DNA from: Ciona savignyi
Taxonomy: Eukaryota; Chordata; Ascidiacea; Phlebobranchia; Cionidae
Length of the DNA stretch: 64,000 nucleotides
Assembly (NCBI GenBank): GCA_000149265.1
Contig: CH001991.1
Location: 825,150 to 889,149 of the forward strand
Reading direction: 5' to 3'
Shown: piece by piece, positions 51,801 to 61,744 of the stretch
Position numbering within the stretch: the stretch's first letter is position 1
How the letters are laid out: every line of letters starts with the position of its first letter
The notes under the pieces: model-generated
The model's database searches: none
Told to the model about the DNA's origin: nothing
Seen by the model: only the letters and a program-made list of their open reading frames with translations
Translations under genes and position numbers: made by a program

Positions 51801-54800
51801 GATTCAATAATTATAACCAGATTCAATTCCCGATGAAAATTTTTCTGAAATTGTGATTATCAAAATGTGAATTCAGAAAGTTGACTGGCATTGTTTATGT
51901 AACTAAATGGGGGTCCCTTGATGGAAAATAAGCTTATTAATCAACAACATAATTTTCTTTTTAATTCTGTACCGGGTAGCTCATTTGGGGACATTAGGTC
52001 ATCATTCAGATGATTAACAGCCAGGCACTTGCTAGTAGCTTACATACTGTGGCAAGGAACATTTGAATTGGTTGAAATCCAATGTATCATCATATACAAC
52101 ACACCATTTTATTACCTGCAACTTTAATGTACTAACTTAATATTCCAATACATTCCTGTGTTTTTCCACACTGGATAATAGCATGCAGATTCCAATCGTC
52201 AATACAGTATTACCATATTTTGTCCAAACTTCAATTATCATTCATAATAGAAATAAACCTGGGGCTCGCTATATTTCGCAGGGTGCATTGACCCATGGGG
52301 ACAGGCGAGCCACCGAATCCCGAGACTTCAGTAAATACAACTACGACAACAAGTATGGTAGGAAGGCGTTGGAACTTGTAATGAAGTCGATAGCTGGCTA
52401 CGACTCTCCCATTGTTCCGCCTCCCAAGAATTACAAAGGAAACTTCTTTAATGGTACGGATGTGGATTGAGTCGGTTTGTGTTTATATTTATAAGTTTGG
52501 TTAATGATAATTAACAACAGTCCTGCTCTTATTATTAATATTTTGTCTATTTTACCCATTGCCCTATTTTGGATAAAAAGGTTGAATTTCTTACCCAATT
52601 TACCATTTGGAATATTTTAGTGAAATTTCCGGCAATAATGGACGTGTGAAAATGTAACTTTTCAAACTTGTACTACAAACTATTATTCACGTATCTTTTA
52701 CAGATATCAAACAAGCATTGCTCGGTGTTGGATTGATAACGCAAGAATCAGGACAAGCGCATTACCAATTGGACAAAGGTAAACAGTATTTCAAAATAGA
52801 AAAATGCATTGGTTTCGATCACATGTTGTCCTGATAGGCAAAAAGTTTTGCTGTGCAGACTGCAAGCTCTTACAGTGTGTATTGCACAATCACGATCTAC
52901 TGGGTTTAAAGCTCTTAACCGAAATTGCTACATACCAGTCGAACCAAAGAAAATCAACAAACTTAAATAAGTTACTGAATGTAAAGAACTTCGGACCCCT
53001 ATATCCCAACCTGGGAATAAACATAGGATTTTCTGTTGGCTTGCAAGATATTTGTTTATATATCTATTGATTATCATCACATCAGGGATTGGGTATTGCG
53101 ATTATCAAGATATGAGCCAATATTAAACTGTAATCGCTGTTTTACATTTATATTCAATACACAAGGTAATTTACACTATTCTGTCAGGTGTCTTTCCATT
53201 AAAACATGAGAATCCTACAAAATCGAATGCCAAATTTCGATATTCGCGATATTAGTTTTTACATTTCCTTACAAAGCTTTAACAATGTTCTATGTGTCGT
53301 TAAAGCTCTTTCTCTGTTAAGATTACAACAACATCTTCAAGTTTATGAACCGGATGTTGGGAATGGAGGTGGAGCATCAGAACGGATTGTTCCTCTTCTT
53401 CACCGATACACTGAATGCCATTGTGCAGGATGCAAAACGTTCTGGTCAGTTTGACCAAGGCATTGTAGGTAAGAAAAATGCAGAATTGTTTGATAACTTG
53501 GGACTCAACTTAGTACGATGTTATTGGGGTAACTATGTAACCCATATCCGTCGTTCTGGGATGGACACATTGACACAAAATGTATTTTCTTCTTTTTTTA
53601 TCACTCCCTGTTTTAAATCTTTTATTATACAGTTTTGGACTAGAAGATTTACAATGGAATCATTTTTTTAGAGGAGTGTTTTTTAATAATCACCACATTA
53701 TTCATGAACCCAGGTGCAATTTTCTTTTAACCACAAAAAAAACATTTTATTTTTGATTTATTCATATAGTGTTGGAACCAAGGCTTAAGAAATCAAATTA
53801 TTATTAAATGGCAAACTGATCCGGTAAAGAAGTTTAAATTTCCACCGTTTATCTTCAGACCTCGGAGCGGAGAGCCAAAACGTGGAGGTTGTGAAGAACA
53901 AGGACTTCCCGGTTTCCTCCGGCGGAAGAGTCTCCCTGCAGACGGTGCAGATCGAGAGAGGGATATCGTGGAACGATGCGCTTCGAATATACGAGGGAGG
54001 TTCTATCGGCAGCAACAGTGGTTTCTACATCACAATAACTGTGAGTTGATCATTGACTTGTCCCAGCTAAAAGCGCCAATTGCAGTCAAAATGAAAAAAA
54101 TATCACAAAAACTGATGGTCTGATGGAACTTGTGTTCATTACAAGTTAGAAGCTAGCTCATTAGCAATTGATTATTGTTATGTTAAGCAAAAAATCTGTT
54201 AAGTAAAAATAATGTTAGTAATAACAATAATAATAATAACGTCGTTTCATACGATAATTTAATTTATTCCATATTTTTTTTAATATGTAAGTTTTACGGT
54301 TTCACCCAAAAGATTCAAATTATTTATCAATAATCAAGAAATCAAGGATACTACTTTAGAAGAAACTCTTTTCTCTTAATTGCATTTCCATTTTTGTTAT
54401 TTTTCAGATTTCCATTCTAATAATCTTTCGGCTGACCGCCGATGTTCTAACTGTGCTAACCAGCCCTACCGTATGCAGTTTAGATCTAAAAAAATCCATA
54501 GAATGTAATATTTTTTGCACTCGTTTCTCACCCAGCAACGAAACGGGAAGAACATGGCGATTCTAATCATCGAATACACGTCGCAACGTCATCGCGGCCC
54601 TTCCACCTACATTGTATACCGACCCAACACCGGCAAGCAGCTGCGCAGGGAGACGCTGGACGAACTGAAGAAGAAGTACAAACGAGTGGAGAGCGACGAG
54701 GCAGAGCAATGGTGGTGTAAGCATTACGACGCATCGTTCGACCAATGCAGTCATCGATTCTGGTTTGTTTTTGTTTTATAACTTCGTACTCAAAGTTCAG

Positions 54801-55848
54801 TTATTGCCATCTCTACTATTTATACTACAGTAACCCGTTGGATGGCGCGAGGTGATCTGACGATTGACCGTGTGATAATGCCCCTTGCTTTATCCCATTT
54901 ACAGAAAACATGATTATCCTATTCCTATCCTATAATTAACGCTGTCACCATCAACCCAGGCAAGGCGCTTGTGTTCGTGGCAACAACGGTTGTCACATCG
55001 GGCGACGACGTCGGATGTACCACGTATTAGCTGGTTCCGTGTTAGCAGTATGGCGAACAGTTGAAGAAGTATTATCATTGGAAGGCGGTTCCAAGTATAA
55101 AATGCAAATCGTGAGATTAAAAACGCAAGAAGGAAAGCGATTAGTGGGTAAGTTGATTTTTTTTCGTTATTATTGTTTTTCCTTTCGTCAGGTGCAAATA
55201 GTACAGCAGTAAAGTGCTTTTGATATACTGGAGGCCATTTTGTCGAAGCAAGTCAATTTGAGTTTAAACCAGTGTTAAATGGGTTGATCAAAAATTAATT
55301 TCATAAAAATCTTTATTTATTGGGTTTACCCTATATGTTTAATACAATTTTCTTTTTACAAAAGTTTTTTTTATATCTTCTGAATAATTTTAACGCATGT
55401 TTATCTCTGTGGTTTGGGTAGTGTTAAAACACTGAAATTAGAAACAACCAAACCACCTACCGGTAACCATAGCTATCACAGTGTGTTGTATACGACAGTA
55501 TATAAACAATACCCACTTAGTTAAAGAAAGATTTAAGTGCATTTTCTCCAATATTATAACTACGGCGTTTATTGTTATTTTTTGCAACTACTGTTACATT
55601 GCCCTTAACCCGACTTACTAAATCACTGCATCCCAGGTTTATTAATTCCGTCGATATGCACCACGAGCCTTATAAACGCTTTAAACCTCGAAGCGACGAA
55701 CGCGCAGCAGCTCGGAGATGTCGTTCAACCCTTCCTTCCATCGAATGATTTCTCCAGCGACGATACTGACGACTACGAAGACGTGGAACCAGACGAAATA
55801 CTATCGAGCGTACTTGCACCTAAGAGCAACGTAGTCTGGGAGATTTAA
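39846..55848 (+). CDS. SBNO1: Strawberry notch homologue (SBNO1), SF2 helicase-like
   Basis: Nuclear superfamily 2 helicase-like coregulator. Twenty-eight exons, 1559 codons, all junctions in phase: 39846-40016, 40570-40774, 41281-41897, 42156-42296, 42643-42739, 43354-43563, 44220-44304, 44570-44660, 44895-45056, 45343-45455, 45811-45925, 46258-46425, 47292-47426, 47736-47881, 48241-48385, 48982-49141, 49498-49671, 49741-49901, 50236-50346, 50860-51016, 51596-51708, 52282-52453, 52704-52778, 53322-53468, 53859-54040, 54536-54762, 54960-55147, 55637-55848. The N-terminus [15 protein letters not shown] matches human MVEP..DLLLAALSESG, fixing the start. Walker [12 protein letters not shown] is at 481-491, DECH at 597-600, SAT at 636-638, and the C-terminal helicase signature [11 protein letters not shown] at about 1119-1129. 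Residues 819-978 are a Ser/Asp/Lys-rich linker; [16 protein letters not shown] precedes the second lobe. Somewhat longer than human (1393), mainly in the N-terminal low-complexity part. Gene identity is certain; individual N-terminal exons 2-5 are less conserved. Confidence 0.96.
40855..40985 (-). repeat. Third tRNA-like repeat family (-) in SBNO1 intron 2
   Basis: On the minus strand 'catgggttcaaatcccat' is an almost perfect tRNA T-arm/B box, followed by 'ccgtagtcca', which resembles an acceptor-stem 3' half. The 5' side ('agagctactgcgaaaatc') does not fold as a D-arm. A tRNA-derived SINE end is more likely than a functional tRNA. Confidence 0.55.
42981..43255 (+). repeat. tRNA-like SINE (+) in SBNO1 intron 5
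   Basis: 'gtctgaccgattagtctggt', 'ggtttcagattcgaaactgg', 'cagcggattaatgggtttta' and 'ttgtgtgttaacccccctgg'. The tail is replaced by 'caccatatcatatcatg'. Confidence 0.9.
43850..44065 (+). repeat. Degenerate SINE (+) in SBNO1 intron 6
   Basis: 'agtggattaatgtgttaaat', 'catacaacacacggcaatag', 'ctccagtaacccgactgtgg' and 'attcacaggaataattt'. The head is poorly preserved. Confidence 0.65.
46540..46755 (+). repeat. Degenerate SINE (+) in SBNO1 intron 12
   Basis: 'gagcaaggcagtttggacat', 'gaacccaggggattaatggg', 'tcatgcacaacacactaaat' and 'gggtgtaaaacatgaatatt' follow the family order. Confidence 0.7.
48745..48870 (+). repeat. Very degenerate SINE fragment (+) in SBNO1 intron 15
   Basis: 'gcgtattgcagtagcttctg', 'gtgactgtgggc' and 'aatgattgcccatgttt' resemble the 3' half of the family. 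Weak. Confidence 0.4.
51985..52175 (+). repeat. Very degenerate SINE (+) in SBNO1 intron 21
   Basis: 'ggcaaggaacatttgaattg', 'ccaatgtatcatcatataca' and 'acacaccatttta' resemble the central SINE body. The flanks are decayed. Confidence 0.45.
54825..54940 (+). repeat. SINE 3' half (+) abutting the SBNO1 exon 27 acceptor
   Basis: 'acagtaacccgttggatggc', 'gcgaggtgatctgacgattg' and tail 'acatgattatcctattccta'. It ends about 20 bases before the AG of exon 27, so it supplies much of the branch-point region. Confidence 0.85.
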
Positions 55849-56947
55849 CCGTCGAAATTTACGCAATATTAAATAAGAAAGCAGTGTGAATTAGATCAAT
55901 TCCGTTATCATCTAAACTGTCGGATTTTTTGTTTAAATCGGATTCATATTTTGGATATGCTTAGAGAAATTTTCCAGTTTTCGGTACAATTCGATGCCAG
56001 TGCTTTTATTTGTTCTTTGAAAAGTTCCAGCTGGTATTATTTAACGTACCATGAACGAACTAGCAAAGCTTTCAAATTCGTAACACGCCGTACTCCATTC
56101 TTATCATTTCAGTTCTTTCTTGACCGATAAGTTTTTGTTGTTTAATGATAAATTGCAAACGCACAGCTAAATGAAGAAGCATCCTTGCGGAGATCTTTAC
56201 TAAGATTTGGGTTGTGTTTTCGATCGTTGCTAACAATTCACAAGCACCAGATCAAGATCCTTTCGTCTGGAAAAAGAGTATAATGAACCCCTAGAAATTT
56301 TGCAGTAAATTATTGTGGCTTTATTTCTAAGACAGAAAGTGCTATGTTGCGTTCAAATAATTCCACTTCACAGCATTCCGATTGGGTTGGATGCGAAAAA
56401 TAAACCACTCCTATGGTTGTAAAGTAGTTTTGAATTTTGTTTCTTTAAAACACAGAGGTTACATATTTAAGGATTAACGGTAAAACAGTCGTTAATAAAA
56501 TATTGTCTGTTCCTGTTCAAATTGTCCTTTAACGTTTATATTTTTCATCATTAGCCACCTTAGCCTTTGGTTATATTGCGGCATGTATAAGGAGGGTATA
56601 GTCGAATCGTTTAAACTGGGTACCCACAGAGTTACACAGTTGACGGTGTATCTAAAAAAAGGGAAACGCGCACTTCAACGGTATTAATCTTCAACTGCTT
56701 AAGCATGCAGCAGTTGACAATATTTTGGGAAAGTTAAAACCAGTTTGCGGTTCCTAGAAAACAAAATAATCACAAAAACACAGTTTATTAACTATTTTGA
56801 AGGTCCACCTCTTTTAAGTTGCATAACCAAAAAACGTTACAAACGACTCGAAGTGTGTTAAGCCATAGAGATCCCGTAGTTTTTAATGACTTTGCTTTTC
56901 CTAAAACAAACTGTCGAGCAAGAGAAATAACAACAAAATTAATAATA

Positions 56948-57240
56948 TAGGATAGGATATTTATGTTTATCCCCGTGAATGGGAAGACCAAGGGTGTTAA
57001 CACACGGGCAATCGTCCGATCACCTCGCGCCCATCGTCGGGTTACCGGAGCTATTGCAGCGTGTTGTATATGATAGACACGTTCCTTTAATTTGGTAGAA
57101 CCCATTAATCTGCTGGGTTAAGGCAATGTCCGTAAAGTGCCTTGCCTACGGACACAACCGACTAGCTATCGACCAGTTTCGAACCTACTACCTTTTGATT
57201 GAAAGGCGACGCATTTAAACCGCTAGACCAACCGGCCGGA
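56948..57240 (-). repeat. Full-length tRNA-like SINE (-)
   Basis: Reads from the tail 'aggataggatatttatgttt' through 'cacacgggcaatcgtccgat' and 'cctcgcgcccatcgtcgggt' to the head 'cgctagaccaaccggccgga'. All family blocks are present in order. The ORFs here (56788-57105) are translations of the SINE. Confidence 0.95.
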
Positions 57241-57401
57241 CGCCGTACCAAAATGTTTTTTTAAGGAACGCTTCACGATTTTGCGTGTTATCCTTCAATC
57301 GCCATGCTAATCTTTTCTGTATCGTTCTAATTTTAGTATAAGTACTGCCAAAGCAGGTACAGGATGTTGTCAAACAAGAAAATTGTGGCAATGTGTTTTC
57401 G

Positions 57402-57495
57402 TGTGGCCAAATGGTTAACGCGACCGATAAATATACAAATCCTGTATACAAATGGGATTAAGGACAATCTCTCCATGGTTTTCAAATTTAGCCCA
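57402..57495 (+). repeat. Second tRNA-like repeat family, copy 2
   Basis: 'gtgtggccaaatggttaacg' is identical to the block at 7107. About 55 bases downstream 'ccatggttttcaaattta' and 'gcccatacc' correspond to the second block of the first copy. The two copies show that this is a family and not a single tRNA gene. Confidence 0.5.
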
Positions 57496-58910
57496 TACCA
57501 TTATACGTATTGTGCGGATACAATGGATTGAATTTTTATAGTGTGATATGTATTTTACGAGTTATAATAACAAATACTAAAATAAGTAATGAATCTGGGC
57601 TAAATTTCACATCAATTTAAAGTAGTTTTTTTCACTGCGTTTCCAAGTCTCAGGTTTTGTTTTGTAATAAGGTTTAAATAAGAATATAACTTATTCACCA
57701 AAGAAATTTTCAAATGAATATTACAAAAGATTTATGTTTATTAAATTATGGTGTGTGTTTGTGGTTTGGTCGGTGTGATCTGAGTTTATTTAATGCGAAT
57801 CAAGGGGACAAAGAAAGTTTAAGAATGTAAGTACAACAACTTGTAACTACAGACTGATACTTAAACCATTAATACACACTGCTGGCAATATCTCAATAGT
57901 CTATAATACAAAGACACCGCTTATGTTTATGTTTGGCATTTCTAAATCTCGTTTCAATTCACAGAAAGTAATATGTGCGGAAACAGTTCGTTTTGGTTAT
58001 TATTGTCAAGAAAACGGCTGTTGACTAAACGGCAGACATGTATGTAAGTCTTGTAATTTCTCAATCATTTAAACTTTATTATTTCGTTTACTTAAGTACG
58101 ATTTACTTTTAATGAATTAATGTGAGTAGGTAAACAGTCAGCCAGTACATGCCTTAATATCGGGCGTGTGTAGTTATATATATAATTACGTGTCAGACAT
58201 AATATAGGCAATATTCGTTAAATCCCCATCAAAAGACGTAAGCTAGGTATTGTTTTAGACTTTAGATTATTTGATTTATTTGTATTTTGTGACAGATTTT
58301 AAACGTCGTATATTTTTCTTTTGTACCAGAAATTAAGCGAACACTTAATTTAGTCAGTTTCTTATATTAGAGCTCATGTACAATATATATATTATTTGTT
58401 TAAGTATTGTAGTCTATAAATTTTTACTGTTGTTGGTTGTATCAAAACAAAATAAAATATATTAAAAAGTGTAAAACCACAATTTGTTGCACGTTGTATT
58501 TGTAAAAACATGTTTTTGTTTTATTCTGTAATATTTTGAATGGTATACGTTTTACGGAAAGTATGATCGATCATTCTTTAAACCTTGAACTTCGTTATAA
58601 TAAAATACTGAATAAGCCGCTGCGATTAAAAGCCTATTACATTGAAAGCCCTTTGCCCAATTAAATATAGCCAAAAACATTGGTATGTATTCAGTTAATT
58701 ATTTATATGTATATAGCCAGTAGGTTTCTTTAAATAAAGTAGTACATTTGGAAACATAAAAACAATTATATCTGATATACACAACTGTAACAAAGAAAAC
58801 ATTGTTAAAAAGATACAGATTTATTTGTTCTATTAATTTTCAATTCACGCGTTTACATGTTAAATTAACGATAGCAATTACAGAATATCGGTAACCATCT
58901 GAAAATACAA

Positions 58911-59422
58911 ATGGATCGTAAATTAGCTCTCCTTGTGTTTCTTGTTGTTTTGATCATCATCGACACCGCCGAGGCAAAGTGCTCTTGTCACCGACGTCGC
59001 CGAAGACGCCACCATCCACCACCACGCAAGACGACCATGCGTGCTTCACAGGACGCAGAAGACATCATTATGATGAAGAGCAAGACTTCGAGTAAGTTGC
59101 AATAAATATTTTGCCCTATAAGGAGCATTATAGAGATAAGAAGAACTGGTACAACCTGATAAAGGTCCTGTGCGCTCTCTACAAGTAAAACTTTAAGGAT
59201 AATCAAAGTATTCCACTTATAAGGCGCGCAATGTACATGTCTGTAAACGTAATTTTTAATTTTCAGAAATGCCGAGGGCATCAAAGACAATGAAGATGGT
59301 AAGTTTCCACTCATCATTGAACTGATATTCGTTGATAATAAACTAACTTTTTGATGCAGTTGATGCCGACGAAGCGGAATAGATGTGTCACCACAGAGTT
59401 GTCCCCTAAAAAACAGAGATGA
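58911..59422 (+). CDS. Small arginine-rich secreted peptide
   Basis: Three exons: 58911-59091, 59267-59298 and 59360-59422 (TGA), 91 codons, with GT/AG junctions in phase (gtaagt donors at both). Residues 1-22 form a clear signal peptide (hydrophobic LLVFLVVLIII, cleavage after AEA). The mature peptide begins KCSCHRRRRRRHHPPPRK, with a Cys-x-Cys, six arginines, two histidines and three prolines. It continues with an acidic stretch (DAEDI) and a Lys/Met-rich tail with one more Cys (C80). A polyadenylation signal, AATAAA, is at 59448-59453. No family was recognised. The charge would suit a host-defence peptide, a matrix- or nucleic-acid-binding peptide, or a prohormone with basic cleavage sites; none of these is shown. 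The middle exon is only 32 bases, so exons 2 and 3 are inferred from splice signals. Confidence 0.72.
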
Positions 59423-60043
59423 CATAAATTTCAATTAATATTCCAGAAATAAAAGAAATAACGGAACATATCTGTACAAATGATATATATAGAAATGATA
59501 GCCTTTTTACAAGCACAAGCCAATATTTATTTTAGGAGAAGCTGTCTGATGAAGATTCATATATTAAAATTATTTACTAATTCGTGCTGGTTGTGCTTAA
59601 ACCTAATTTTGTGTGACTAGTCCCCGAACTCTCCGCAACGCCGCCCATCTAAAATGGTTTACCAAAATGATTTGTAACGGGCAGAAATGTTTAAACAAAA
59701 TCTGTCTTAATTGGTAACCCGCTTGTTTGAGATGAACAAAGACCTGAATTTAATAAAGTGCCGGGATGAACCACGAATTCTAGCTAATCAGGTTTTAATA
59801 TGTACCACTATTACAAGAACGCTCTTTTTCAACTGAACATGTATACATGTTTGGTTTTGCAACTCACAGACCCATCAGTCGATTTCTGTTTGCTGAAACA
59901 AAACTGTTACAATCGGGTTATAACAGTATGTTCGACAAAATTCTGTCCCCACACACTGCTAACAGAAACGGGTCAGAGGTTAAATCATCAAAACTTGCTG
60001 AACTTATGAAATTCGGCAAGGATAAATAGAAATAAATAGAAAA

Positions 60044-60255
60044 GCTTAACGGTTCAGTCACTTGTCCAGCCAAAAGGTTGCAAAATCCGAACTGGTCGCT
60101 AGTTAGTCCGTTATGCCTTTGGGCAAGACACTTTTAGGACAGTACATGAATCCAGCGTAGTAATGGGTTCTACTAATATTCAAAGAACGTAATAATCTAT
60201 GCAACTGCAATGTTAACCCGGTGGATATAAAACATAAATATCCCATCTTATCAAA
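60044..60255 (+). repeat. tRNA-like SINE (+), internally shortened
   Basis: 'aaaaggttgcaaaatccgaa', 'tggtcgctagttagtccg', 'ccagcgtagtaatgggttct', then a jump to 'gtggatataaaacataaata'. The central 'ggtgggcgcgagg' segment is missing. Confidence 0.8.
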
Positions 60256-60590
60256 CTTACTACTCCTCTAACTTCTTCTTTGCAAGGTATGGCCTGTCGG
60301 AATTTTCCTATAATGATTTACCCTATTAGGTCACTGCGTATCTTACAGATATTAGCAATCACCTCAGAAACCTAATGCACATCACCCTTCTTTTATACTT
60401 AATTCAGACTGGATACTGGTTCAGGATGGGTATACTATTTCTGGTGATTTTCATTAAACTGTGGTTGGGTATGGGTTCACCGCCTTCTATTTTTATTCGT
60501 ATTGCTATTTGCTGAATATTTAGGTTGGTTTTAACAGACAACCTATTTCATTTACTTTATATACAATAAATATATAATGCTTTCGCGCAC

Positions 60591-60627
60591 GCACACACAC
60601 ACACACGCGCGCGCGCGCACACGCACA
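60591..60627. repeat. CA/CG dinucleotide microsatellite
   Basis: Alternating (CA)n, (CG)n and (CA)n purine-pyrimidine tract. It is CpG-containing and could adopt Z-DNA. Confidence 0.9.
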
Positions 60628-61744
60628 CTGCTATTGTTTTACAGTTATGCTCCTTTTACACTTTACAGTTATGTTTTACAGTCAACGAAATTTCGGAAAT
60701 GCTTGTAGACAGCACTTTAATTGGTTATAAATTAGCCTTCTATATTTTCAACACAAAACTAATTGGATGATTCATGCAACCATTCTACGGAAAATATTTT
60801 ATCAAAGTGTAAAATGTGTTTTTAAATGGAAAAGTCTTATTTGGTTTAGGAACGTGCAATACGCGAGAGAATGCCTAGCATTTTAAGCTACCGGAAAAAA
60901 GAACATTTGGTCGGTAAACATTTGGGAATGACTGTTTTATAAAATGATCACATTTTGACTAACGTCATCTATTTGTAGTAATTTGGAATGAAATCGAACA
61001 ATTCAACTTAATTTATTGTGTGGTAACGTGTAAAGGTTACTGTATTTCGCAGATCACAAATTCATATGTTAGATTGTGGGTTATTGCATAAAAAACACTG
61101 TGTTCTCTTTCTCTTCCCACCACGAAACCTTTGGTCGCGTTTCGCCTGCTATAACCGGATGCAACATTTATCGTCTTTCAGTGTAGTCTGTGTGAAAATT
61201 AACGGAACTTTTTTGCTAGTTTAAAATTAACATAATATATTCTATATTAAAGCTAGATTGTAGGTATAGGACTTATTTAAAAGGGGGGGGGGGGGTAATT
61301 TATCTTTCTAGGAATACTAAATATTAAATCATAACATAAACTTTTGAAAAACTGTTTTAATTTGAAAATGACCAAAAATTGAAAAAAAACACTAAAAAAT
61401 CACGGTACAGCATGTTTGAATTAATGCATTTAACCGGTAGTGAAAGAGTTAATGGTCATGAGTTCAGTTACGGAGTTGGTAGTTGTAGTCTAACCAGCGG
61501 AAAGGTTTGACAGTTTTCGCCCACCTGAGCTTTAAGATATCCAAGGTTGTGCGGTATTAAGTTTGCCTTTGACTCTCTTCAGACGACGTTTAAGAATTTT
61601 TTTATTTTAGAATTTTTTTGTAATTAAAGAAAAGCGTGGCAGATTTCCAACATTTTCTTGCATTGATGAAACTATAGGAAGCTTTTATTATATATTCTAT
61701 AATATTGGAATACGCTTTGATTAGATAGTTGAAGGTTATTTGAA

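Larger units (their letters stand above)
55849..58910. other. SBNO1 3' flank and intergenic region
   Basis: 3' UTR after TAA 55846-55848, with AATAAA at 56399-56404. It is followed by AT-rich DNA with one full SINE (56948-57240) and a second-family tRNA-like repeat (57402). No gene was recognised up to 58911. A decayed SINE trace is at about 55455-55500, inside SBNO1 intron 27. Confidence 0.6.
59423..61744. other. Intergenic region before the SLC5 gene
   Basis: Contains AATAAA at 59448, a SINE (60044-60255), a CA/CG dinucleotide tract (about 60591-60627) and a G-run (61284-61296). Two overlapping ORFs at 59800-60029 have no recognised domain and no splice support. Confidence 0.55.

Noticed and set aside
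56788-57105. 105-codon minus-strand ORF
   Set aside because: It is the reading frame through a full-length SINE. Similar ORFs appear at 32193 and 38817 in other copies.
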